Shown piece after piece: positions 7,654-15,036 of a stretch of 64,000 bases of DNA. Within the stretch, counting starts at the first letter, position 1, and each line of letters begins with the position of its first letter. The stretch lies in assembly GCA_002709955.1 (NCBI GenBank), contig PAQY01000010.1, positions 33,136 to 97,135 on the forward strand. The letters run 5' to 3'. The notes under the pieces were generated by a model. That model was not told the origin of the DNA. It made no database searches and saw only the letters and a list, made by a program, of their open reading frames with translations. Source of the DNA: Rhodospirillaceae bacterium. GTDB taxonomy: Bacteria; Pseudomonadota; Alphaproteobacteria; UBA8366; Aestuariispiraceae. Both the position numbers and the translations under genes were made by a program.

Positions 7654-8903
7654 ACGACGCCGCAATCCGACTGACAGATGACCTGGCCTATGATGTCGAG
7701 GCTGTTCGCGCCGATTTCCCGATCCTAAGCCAGACCGTCCATGGCAAGCCACTGGTCTATCTGGATAGTGGGGCGTCCGCGCAAAAGCCCAGGGCGATGA
7801 TTGAGGCGATGCGTGCGTCTTTTGAGGAATGCTATGCCAATGTGCATCGCGGGGCCTATGACTTTTCCGAACGCACCACGGCGGCGTATGAGGGCGCGCG
7901 CGAAATCATTCGCGCCTTCCTAAATGCCAAAAGTGAACGTGAAATCATCTTCACCAAGAATGCCAGCGAGGCTATTAACCTCGTTGCGTATTCCTATGGT
8001 CGGGGCCTGCTGAAAGCAGGCGATACGGTTCTGATTTCGGAGATGGAACACCATTCCAATATTGTCCCCTGGCAGTTGTTACGAGATGCCACCGGTGTTG
8101 CACTAAAGGTCGTGCCGATCACCGATGACGGCGAATTCCGCATGGATGCCTATGCCGACATGCTGGACGACAGCGTTAAGCTGGTGGCGGTCACCCATGT
8201 GTCCAATGTGTTGGGCACGATCACGCCCGCGAAGAAAATCGTGGACATGGCCCATTCTGTGGGTGCGAAAGTGCTGTTTGATGGCAGCCAGGCGGTGATG
8301 CACATGTCTGTTGATGTGCAGGATCTGGATTGCGATTTCTATGCCTTTACGGGCCACAAACTGTATGGCCCGACAGGCATTGGTGTGCTGTATGGCAAGG
8401 AAGCGCTGTTGGAGGCCATGCCGCCCTTTCTGGGGGGCGGGGATATGATTTCTTCCGTCACCTTTGAAAAATCGACCTGGGCCGAACTGCCATCCAAATT
8501 TGAGGCCGGAACACCGCCGATTGTCGAAGCCATCGGGCTTGGCGCGTCCATACAATATCTGACCGGGGTTGGAATTGAGCGTGTGGCGGCGCATGAGCAT
8601 GACTTGTTGACCTATGCCATGCAGCGGTTGGCTTCTATTGAGGGATTGCGCGTGGTTGGCACGGCGCCCAACAAAACGGCGGTGATTTCATTTGTGATGG
8701 GCGAAGCGCATCCGCATGACATTGCGACAATCATCGACCAACAGGGCGTTGCCGTGCGGGCCGGACATCATTGTGCGGAACCCCTGATGCATCGCTTGGG
8801 GGTGGTGGGCACCGCCCGTGCCTCATTAGGCATGTATAATACCCGCAGCGACATTGATGCCCTGGCCCAGGCCTTGGAAAAAGTGAACGCGATTTTTGGA
8901 TAG
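7650..8903 (+). CDS. sufS: Cysteine desulfurase SufS (class II)
   Basis: A 417-residue PLP enzyme that supplies persulfide to SufBC2D. It has NVHRGAYDFSERTT near residue 64, TKNASEAIN for PLP phosphate, EMEHHSN (His134/135), the Schiff-base lysine at Lys237 in TGHKLYGPTG, and catalytic Cys375 in RAGHHCAEPLMHRLG. That last block distinguishes SufS/CsdA from the IscS-type enzymes at the start of the window. Its start overlaps the sufD stop (ATGA). No sufE or sufU is present in the window, so the sulphur shuttle must be elsewhere or absent. Confidence 0.97.
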   Translation: MNDAAIRLTDDLAYDVEAVRADFPILSQTVHGKPLVYLDSGASAQKPRAMIEAMRASFEECYANVHRGAYDFSERTTAAYEGAREIIRAFLNAKSEREIIFTKNASEAINLVAYSYGRGLLKAGDTVLISEMEHHSNIVPWQLLRDATGVALKVVPITDDGEFRMDAYADMLDDSVKLVAVTHVSNVLGTITPAKKIVDMAHSVGAKVLFDGSQAVMHMSVDVQDLDCDFYAFTGHKLYGPTGIGVLYGKEALLEAMPPFLGGGDMISSVTFEKSTWAELPSKFEAGTPPIVEAIGLGASIQYLTGVGIERVAAHEHDLLTYAMQRLASIEGLRVVGTAPNKTAVISFVMGEAHPHDIATIIDQQGVAVRAGHHCAEPLMHRLGVVGTARASLGMYNTRSDIDALAQALEKVNAIFG

Positions 8904-8913
8904 GAAGATCGAT

Positions 8914-9375
8914 ATGGACGACCGTACCAACGAACGAGACCGGCTGGAAGTCGCCCCGGCCCCACAGACAGGGGCGGATTTTGCGCATCCCTATCTGGGT
9001 GGCTTTGGCGAAAAGCAGGCTGAGGAAGGGATGCAGGCCCTGTCAGGTGATATTCTGCCAGAGGGCGCCACTGTTGCCAGCCCGGATGCGGTAGAAGCGG
9101 CCTTGCGCACGGTCCATGATCCGGAAATCCCGGTGAATATCTATGATCTGGGCCTGATCTATGCCTGTGAGGTGGATGAAAAAGGGGATTGCGACATCAC
9201 CATGACCCTGACCGCCCCGGCTTGTCCCGTGGCGGGCGAGATGCCGCAACAGGTTGCCGATGCCGTCGCGGCGGTTGAAGGTATCGGGGTGGTGTGTGTT
9301 ACCCTGACCTGGACGCCACCCTGGCGCCCGGAAATGATGTCGGAAGATGCCAAAATGGCACTGGATTTCTTCTGA
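8914..9375 (+). CDS. sufT: SUF maturation protein SufT (DUF59/MIP18 family)
   Basis: A 153-residue protein with a DUF59/MIP18 domain over its C-terminal two thirds: TVHDPEIPVNIYDLGLIYACEV, then TLTAPACPVAGEMP with the conserved cysteine, and LTWTPPWRPEMMSEDAK. This matches SUF-operon SufT proteins, which help maturation of Fe-S proteins. The N-terminal ~45 residues are variable. ATG 8914 is chosen because AGGAAG lies 6-7 nt upstream. It starts 10 nt after sufS. Confidence 0.92.
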   Translation: MDDRTNERDRLEVAPAPQTGADFAHPYLGGFGEKQAEEGMQALSGDILPEGATVASPDAVEAALRTVHDPEIPVNIYDLGLIYACEVDEKGDCDITMTLTAPACPVAGEMPQQVADAVAAVEGIGVVCVTLTWTPPWRPEMMSEDAKMALDFF

Positions 9376-9425
9376 CATCGTTATGATATAGTGTACAGTG
9401 CGTTATAGGAATGCGAGGAACTGAT

Positions 9426-9776
9426 ATGTTTGGGACTGGAAAAGCCATAGTGACCCTGACCGATACTGCCGCTGAACGGGTGCGCAGCTTGATGGAAAAG
9501 GGTGGTGACGGCGTGATCGGCCTGCGGATTGGTGTATCCTCTAAGGGCTGCTCTGGCCTGTCTTACGTTGTCGAATATGCCAAGGATAAGAAACAGTTTG
9601 AAGAAGAAGTCGATGTCGATGGTGCCAAGGTGCTGATCGATCCGGCGGCGACGATGTTTCTGATCGGGGCGGAAATCGACTATGAAGAATCCAAACTTCA
9701 GTCTGGATTTACCTTCCGCAATCCAAACGAAACCGCGCGCTGTGGCTGTGGTGAGAGCTTCTCTGTCGCGTCATAA
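9426..9776 (+). CDS. sufA: A-type Fe-S carrier (SufA/IscA family)
   Basis: A 116-residue A-type carrier that takes clusters from the scaffold to apo-proteins. The three ligand cysteines are present: Cys42 in SSKGCSGLSY, and Cys106 and Cys108 in ARCGCGESF. ATG 9426 is preferred over ATG 9411 because GAGGAA sits 5 nt before it. It follows sufT by 50 nt and closes the cluster, ending 17 nt before the convergent MFS gene. SufA and ErpA cannot be separated by eye; position favours SufA. Confidence 0.93.
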   Translation: MFGTGKAIVTLTDTAAERVRSLMEKGGDGVIGLRIGVSSKGCSGLSYVVEYAKDKKQFEEEVDVDGAKVLIDPAATMFLIGAEIDYEESKLQSGFTFRNPNETARCGCGESFSVAS

Positions 9777-9793
9777 AGGCTGAACGACCGAAG

Positions 9794-11062
9794 TCACTCT
9801 TCGACCAGTTGTTTGCAATGCGTCTCCCGCAATAGGACGCAGGCAATAAACCCGATACCATAAGCAATGATCAGCATTGAAAATGCGGTGACATAGGCTG
9901 CATTTTCATAGATGCGGGCCCCGTTTTCTTCCTGGCCGGTCCATCCCAAATCCAGGATGAAGCCTAGCAATGGTTGGAACAGCGCGCCCGATCCCACAAC
10001 GGCCATATTCACAAAGCCAAGCCCGGCCCCCATGCGGCTGGGACGGTTTGTTTCGCGCACACAGGTGAACGACAAGATCATCGTGCAGCCACTGACACCA
10101 TTCACGAAGAACAGAGATCCCAATACGGTGGGTGACAGATTGGGGATGTAAATCATGATCGCCAATGACAGGGCACCCATTATGAATCCGGCATACAGGA
10201 TGGGTTTCCGGCGTCCAATTTTTTCCGTCATGATGCCAAGGGCCGGACCCACACAGGCCCATCCCAGAAAAATCAGGGATGCACAGGCAGCAGCATCGGC
10301 CTTTGTATAGCCTTGTGTCTGAACCAGCCAGGGAACCGCCCACAGGCCCGCAAAGGACAGCATGGGCGCAGCCAGGGTGAATCCCAATATCGCACAGGCC
10401 CAACTGTCCCGGCGGGACAGCACATCCTGAAACGCGCCCCCGCCCGTGACGGGTTTTCCCGAAGCAGGTTGGGGTTTTGATTTAGGGATTTCAGCGACTA
10501 CGAAAAAGATCAGGACCGCCAGAATGGCCCCGATCACCCCCAGGCTGATAATCGTTTCCCGCCATCCATAGGACGAAACGAAGAAGCTGAGTGGCGCTTG
10601 ACCGACCATCGCCCCGGTCATGCCGACGCTTTGCAATATGCCAATCAACATGCTGAAGCGGCGGGCCGGAAACCAGGCGGCAGCGATGCTCATCGTGCCG
10701 ACATATCCACAGGCGACAGATGCACCAATAATGGCGCGCCCGATAGAGGCGATGCCCAGACTATCCGCCAGGGCAAAGATAAGGCTGCCGATCAAACACA
10801 GCGTCATGGCCCCGCTGAGCAGCTTTCTAGGGCCAAAGCGATCCATCAAGACGCCAACAGGCATCTGCATCCCGGCATAGGCGTAGAAATAGAAGGCGCT
10901 CAGCGATCCCAATGCCCCGCCGCCAACGGCGAAAGCCCGCATCAGGTCTTCGGTCATGACGCTGGGGGCGACCCGTTGTGTGAAGGCATACCCAAAACAC
11001 AGACATCCAAGGGCAAAGGCGGCCCAGGCCCTGAGTGAGGGACGACGAACGGTATCGGTCAT
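9794..11062 (-). CDS. MFS transporter
   Basis: A 422-residue major facilitator with about 12 hydrophobic segments. The loop 2-3 signature is visible as GVLMDRFGPRKLL, and a second-half counterpart as GIMTEKIGRRKPIL. A hydrophilic central loop (roughly residues 195-225) separates the halves. It resembles the nitrate/nitrite-like or organic-acid MFS groups only in general shape, so I do not name a substrate. GGGAGG precedes the start. It is divergent from the GMC oxidoreductase across 238 bp, so the two may share control. Confidence 0.85.
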   Translation of the reverse strand: MTDTVRRPSLRAWAAFALGCLCFGYAFTQRVAPSVMTEDLMRAFAVGGGALGSLSAFYFYAYAGMQMPVGVLMDRFGPRKLLSGAMTLCLIGSLIFALADSLGIASIGRAIIGASVACGYVGTMSIAAAWFPARRFSMLIGILQSVGMTGAMVGQAPLSFFVSSYGWRETIISLGVIGAILAVLIFFVVAEIPKSKPQPASGKPVTGGGAFQDVLSRRDSWACAILGFTLAAPMLSFAGLWAVPWLVQTQGYTKADAAACASLIFLGWACVGPALGIMTEKIGRRKPILYAGFIMGALSLAIMIYIPNLSPTVLGSLFFVNGVSGCTMILSFTCVRETNRPSRMGAGLGFVNMAVVGSGALFQPLLGFILDLGWTGQEENGARIYENAAYVTAFSMLIIAYGIGFIACVLLRETHCKQLVEE

Positions 11063-11300
11063 AGCACCCCTCCCACAATCACAGCGCTGCCAAGCTCACC
11101 CCTAGAGTGCTGGACTGAATGGAAACAGGTTTGCCGATCCGCATGAATATTTCTCCCCACCGTGATATAGGCGGTATGGTCTAGTGGATTTTCCGAAATG
11201 TAAAACACCGAATGGGTTTCTTCACCCTGCACGATTTGCCATCCTTGACGATCAGGTCGCAATGACCCAAACCCGTAAGGTGTGAAACAGGGGAACAGAC

Positions 11301-13007
11301 ATGTCCGAAAATCAGACGTATGACTTCATCATTGTGGGGGCTGGATCGGCCGGATGTGTTCTGGCGGCACGCCTGACAGAGGACGCTGATGTTCGGGTAT
11401 TGCTGATCGAAGCGGGGGGCAGCGACTCGTCGATCTTTATTCAAATGCCGACTGCGCTGTCGATCCCGATGAATATGACGAAATTCAACTGGTTCTTTGA
11501 AAGCCAACCTGAACCGGGGCTGAACAATCGCCTGATGCACACGCCGCGTGGAAAGGTGCTGGGGGGCTCTTCTTCCATCAATGGTCTGGTCTATGTGCGC
11601 GGGCATGCCTGCGATTTTGATGAATGGGAAGAGCAGGGGGCCAAAGGCTGGGCCTATCGCCACTGCCTGCCTTATTTCCAGCGGGCGGAAACCTGGTCAG
11701 ACCCGGATGGGCGCCCACAGGATGCGTATCGGGGCACGGATGGCCCCCTGTCTACCTGTAACGGCAACAATATGAAAAACCCGCTTTATCGTGCCTGGAT
11801 TGAGGCGGGGGAGCAGGCAGGATACGGCAAGACCGAGGACTATAACGGCTATCGGCAAGAAGGCTTTGGCCGGATGCATATGACGGTGAAAGATGGCGTG
11901 CGCTGGTCAACCGCCAATGCCTATTTGAAACCTGCCATGGACCGCCCGAATCTGACGGTCGTGACAAAGGCCCTGACGGAAAAAATTCTCCTGGAAGGCA
12001 AGAAGGCTGTCGGTGTGCGCTATCAGGTCAATGGCAAAGTCACAGAGGCGCGGGCCAGTCGGGAAGTTATCTTAAGCGCCGGATCGGTTGGATCGCCACA
12101 AATCCTTCAACTGTCAGGGATTGGGCCAGCGGATGTGCTGAAAAAGGCCGGTGTGGATGTTGTCCACGACCTGCCCGGTGTCGGGGGTAATCTGCAGGAT
12201 CATCTGGAAGTTTATTTCCAGTTTCGCAGCAAGAAGCCGATCACCCTGAATGGAAAGCTGAACCTGTTCAGCAAGTTCATGATCGGGGCGCGCTGGTTCT
12301 TTTTCAAATCCGGGCTGGGGGCGACCAATCATTTTGAATCCTGCGCCTTTATCCGATCCAAACCAGGGCTGAAATCACCAGATTTGCAGTATCACTTCCT
12401 GCCAGCCGCGATGCGGTATGACGGCAGAGCTTCTTTTGACGGACACGGCTTTCAGGTCCATGTGGGGCCAAATAAGCCCAAAAGCCGGGGACATATCCAC
12501 ATCACATCCCCGGACCCGGCCGCAAAACCGGCGATCCTGTATAACTATATGACAGAACAGGAAGATATTGAGGCGTTCCGCGCCTGCATTCGATTAACCC
12601 GGGAGATCATGGCACAACCGGCAATGGATGACTTTCGGGGGCCTGAAATTCAGCCGGGCGAAGCCATTGCGGATGATGCGGAGATTGATGCCTGGATCAG
12701 GGAGAATGCTGAAAGCGCCTATCACCCCTCCTGTACCTGCAAGATGGGGGCGAAAGACGATCCAACCGCCGTTATTGATACGGAATGTCGTGTGATTGGT
12801 ATCCAATCCCTGCGGGTTGTGGACAGCTCAATCTTCCCAACCATTCCCAATGGCAATTTGAATGCGCCAACCATTATGGTGGGAGAAAAGGCAGCGGACT
12901 TGCTGAGGGGGCGCGATCCATTGCCCGCCTCGAACGCGCCGGTTTGGATTGCACCGGATTGGGAAACTACACAGCGGGAAGGGGTGCCTGTTCGGGCCCC
13001 GAACTAG
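11301..13007 (+). CDS. GMC-family FAD-dependent oxidoreductase (choline dehydrogenase-like)
   Basis: A 568-residue flavoprotein. The N-terminal FAD dinucleotide site is [18 protein letters not shown] (residues 8-25). GMC signature 1 is in [21 protein letters not shown], signature 2 in the segment beginning [17 protein letters not shown], and the C-terminal active-site region contains [10 protein letters not shown] and the [17 protein letters not shown] end. These enzymes oxidise alcohols such as choline or long-chain and polyether alcohols. No betB or betI gene is adjacent, so a strict BetA role is unlikely. GGGGA lies before the start. Confidence 0.9.
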   Translation: MSENQTYDFIIVGAGSAGCVLAARLTEDADVRVLLIEAGGSDSSIFIQMPTALSIPMNMTKFNWFFESQPEPGLNNRLMHTPRGKVLGGSSSINGLVYVRGHACDFDEWEEQGAKGWAYRHCLPYFQRAETWSDPDGRPQDAYRGTDGPLSTCNGNNMKNPLYRAWIEAGEQAGYGKTEDYNGYRQEGFGRMHMTVKDGVRWSTANAYLKPAMDRPNLTVVTKALTEKILLEGKKAVGVRYQVNGKVTEARASREVILSAGSVGSPQILQLSGIGPADVLKKAGVDVVHDLPGVGGNLQDHLEVYFQFRSKKPITLNGKLNLFSKFMIGARWFFFKSGLGATNHFESCAFIRSKPGLKSPDLQYHFLPAAMRYDGRASFDGHGFQVHVGPNKPKSRGHIHITSPDPAAKPAILYNYMTEQEDIEAFRACIRLTREIMAQPAMDDFRGPEIQPGEAIADDAEIDAWIRENAESAYHPSCTCKMGAKDDPTAVIDTECRVIGIQSLRVVDSSIFPTIPNGNLNAPTIMVGEKAADLLRGRDPLPASNAPVWIAPDWETTQREGVPVRAPN

Positions 13008-13014
13008 GGCAAGT

Positions 13015-13539
13015 TCAAATATCGGCGCAGTTAATTCGCACGATATGCCCTGATAAGGGCGGAATGTGCACGGGTTCGAAATTTACATATCGATACAGGC
13101 TGACACCCAGAACATAGGCTGTCTCGCCGGATGTGTCTTTCATTGGAACCAGCATTCGCTCTGCTTGTTGCGTGGTTTGCTCCGTCAGTCTTTCCTTGGC
13201 GGTGCCATACTGAATCAGAGGCGTGCCAACAATGCGTTTCCAGCGCTCAAGGACTTTTGGATAGTCCACCGGGCCAACGATCTGCGCCAGGGTCTTGTTT
13301 TTAATGCTATGGCCCCAGGCTGCATTCACTTCCTCCCCCGCTAGGCGACACAGATAGTTGCCTGTCGATGGCTCGTATCGATACAGCCAAACAAACTGTA
13401 AAAGGGCCGGTATCCGCATCGGATCAAAATTATGTTTGAAGGGGACAATTTCATTTTCCCGACGCGCAGCGCGCCAGGCATTCAGGAAATCCAGAATCCT
13501 GGGGTCTGCATCAGGCAATTGGGCGTGTGATTGTTCCAT
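13015..13539 (-). CDS. PAS domain protein (PAS_5 family)
   Basis: A 174-residue protein built on one PAS fold of the type common in Rhodospirillales (PAS_5). Typical segments are LLQFVWLYRYEPSTGNYLCRLAGEEVNAAWGHSI near residues 47-80 and the closing RMLVPMKDTSGETAYVLGVSLY. No output domain (HTH, kinase or GGDEF) is attached. It converges on the GMC gene with 7 nt between stops and is divergent from the deacylase gene. The ligand and partner are unknown. Confidence 0.75.
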   Translation of the reverse strand: MEQSHAQLPDADPRILDFLNAWRAARRENEIVPFKHNFDPMRIPALLQFVWLYRYEPSTGNYLCRLAGEEVNAAWGHSIKNKTLAQIVGPVDYPKVLERWKRIVGTPLIQYGTAKERLTEQTTQQAERMLVPMKDTSGETAYVLGVSLYRYVNFEPVHIPPLSGHIVRINCADI

Positions 13540-13707
13540 AGTTTCTTGTTAGGCCTTTTTAGCCGCTGTGACCGATATTGGCCATAAAGTTACAGTCTGT
13601 GTAATTGAAACCGATCCTGCGTCACAGGTGCCCCTTGCCAAGGGCAAAATTGGGACGTCTACTCTATCTGTTTGAGATCTATGTAAAAACCTTATGGATT
13701 CAAGATT

Positions 13708-14706
13708 ATGAGCCGCTCCCCCATTCAATGCAGCGTTGATCTGACAGTTACAGGCCGAAATCTGGGGACTCTCAGAGTGCCTCATTCTGTGCACCGTTCC
13801 GCATATGGGCATATTCCGCTGCCAATTGCATCCTTTGTCGGGCAAAAGCCGGGACCGGCCGTCTTGCTGATGGCGGGCAATCATGGCGACGAATATGAAG
13901 GCCAGGTCATCCTGTCTGATTTAATCCGGACCCTGAACCCAGATGATATATGCGGTCGCCTGACGCTTTTACCAATGGCAAATTTTCCAGCGGCAGAGGC
14001 GGGGCTGAGAACCTCACCCCTGGACAGCGGCAATCTGAACCGCAGCTTCCCGGGGCGGGCGCTGGGGGCACCGACAGAGATGATTGCATATTATATCGAA
14101 CATCATCTGATCGCTGGTATGGATATGGTGATTGACCTGCATTCAGGAGGGTCGTCGTTATATTGTGTGCCCTTTGCCATGACCTCCTGGGTTGAAGGGA
14201 ACGACCGAAATGTAATGCGCCAAAAGGTATTGGATGCATTGGGGCTGCCATTTGTGCTGCGGCATGGGCCGGAAGCCGATGGGTGGTATTCGTCCTCTGC
14301 ATCCTGGCGGGCCGGGGCGGCGGGTTTCACCCTGGAATTAGGCGGGGGTGGAACGGTCGATCCCGTGATCCGACAGGGTGCGCAAACCGGCATCTTGCGG
14401 GCATTGGCGGCGGTTGGGTCTTACACCGGCCCGATTGTTGGGGATGTTCTGGCCCCTGCCTATCGTGACTTTCAGGGGGAAGACTATGTTTTCGCGCAAG
14501 AGCCAGGCCTGTATGAACCCCTGGTTCGGGCCGGTGAGGAGATCAAAGCAGGGCAAAAAGTCGCGCATATTCATTTTCCGGAGACACCGGGCAAGGCACC
14601 GTTGGATGTTCATTTTGATCAGGCAGGCGTTGCGATGGCGCATCGTGTCCCGGCGCGGGTCATACGGGGGGACTGTTTGTTCCATATTGCGCTGAACCCT
14701 TCCTGA
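13708..14706 (+). CDS. Succinylglutamate desuccinylase/aspartoacylase-family zinc deacylase
   Basis: A 332-residue M14-like zinc amidohydrolase. The metal ligands are His59 and Glu62 in NHGDEYEG and His145 in VIDLHSGGSS; the likely general base is Glu210 in FTLELGGGG. SGNLNRSFPG is the substrate-carboxylate region. The C-terminal beta domain is present. Length and motifs resemble DoeB-type N-acetyl-diaminobutyrate deacetylases of ectoine breakdown, but no other doe gene is here, so I keep the family name only. It is divergent from the PAS_5 gene. Confidence 0.84.
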   Translation: MSRSPIQCSVDLTVTGRNLGTLRVPHSVHRSAYGHIPLPIASFVGQKPGPAVLLMAGNHGDEYEGQVILSDLIRTLNPDDICGRLTLLPMANFPAAEAGLRTSPLDSGNLNRSFPGRALGAPTEMIAYYIEHHLIAGMDMVIDLHSGGSSLYCVPFAMTSWVEGNDRNVMRQKVLDALGLPFVLRHGPEADGWYSSSASWRAGAAGFTLELGGGGTVDPVIRQGAQTGILRALAAVGSYTGPIVGDVLAPAYRDFQGEDYVFAQEPGLYEPLVRAGEEIKAGQKVAHIHFPETPGKAPLDVHFDQAGVAMAHRVPARVIRGDCLFHIALNPS

Positions 14707-14805
14707 GGATTAGCGGTCCGGGCGACCGTGACCGATCAGAAATTGCCTTCACTCTGATTGGATCAGAAAACATGCGCAAAACAGCCTGTTGCGGCATTCA
14801 GATGC

Positions 14806-14834
14806 TTGATTTCACCTAGGTTAGACCATACAGT
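14806..14834 (+). promoter_or_regulatory. Candidate ileS promoter
   Basis: TTGATT (14806-14811), 17-nt spacer, TACAGT (14829-14834). Each hexamer matches the sigma-70 consensus at four of six positions. Transcription would start near 14841, about 195 nt before the ileS start codon. Confidence 0.42.
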
Positions 14835-14843
14835 CGCGCCGCT

Positions 14844-14942
14844 ATGAAACACTGCTTCACCCGCTTTTCGCGCTTTGGCGCTTTTGGGACTCGAATTATC
14901 GGCCCGGCCCTCGCGGGGCGGGGCTCGCGGGCGTCGGGATAG
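14844..14942 (+). CDS. Possible 32-codon leader peptide ahead of ileS
   Basis: ATG 14844 opens a 32-codon frame ending at TAG 14940-14942. It starts only about 3 nt after the predicted transcription start, so it would be leaderless, as known for trpL in some rhizobia. It has adjacent Ile codons ATT ATC (14895-14900) and four Phe codons near its start. The Ile codons lie in the 5' arm of a possible hairpin (ATTATC with GATAGT 14938-14943, and GCCCG 14902-14906 with CGGGC 14928-14932), followed by a short T-run. Control of ileS by charged tRNA-Ile is therefore conceivable, but there is no homology support and a chance ORF is quite possible. Confidence 0.3.
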   Translation: MKHCFTRFSRFGAFGTRIIGPALAGRGSRASG

Positions 14943-15036
14943 TTTTGGTGTTGCCGCGACCGTTATCTGGTCTGGCGCATCCCCTTCGAACCGAGTCCAC
15001 CTTCTACAAAGATATAAGACAGAGAGTCTGAAAACG

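Larger units (their letters stand above)
14707..15036 (+). other. 330-bp region ahead of ileS, probably its leader
   Basis: Contains a sigma-70-like promoter candidate (14806-14834), a short ORF (14844-14942) and a very GC-rich hairpin-forming run around 14901-14932. A long open frame enters ileS from TTG 14875, but its first 54 codons do not resemble any IleS N-terminus, so I read it as leader. No tRNA or T-box could be recognised. Confidence 0.5.

Noticed and set aside
14975..15010. TTCGAA-containing stretch before ileS resembling a tRNA T-arm
   Set aside because: No acceptor, D-arm or anticodon stem can be folded around it on either strand.
14875..15036. TTG start at 14875 extending IleS by 54 residues
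   Set aside because: The extension is unlike any IleS N-terminus and overlaps the predicted leader; ATG 15037 gives the conserved start.
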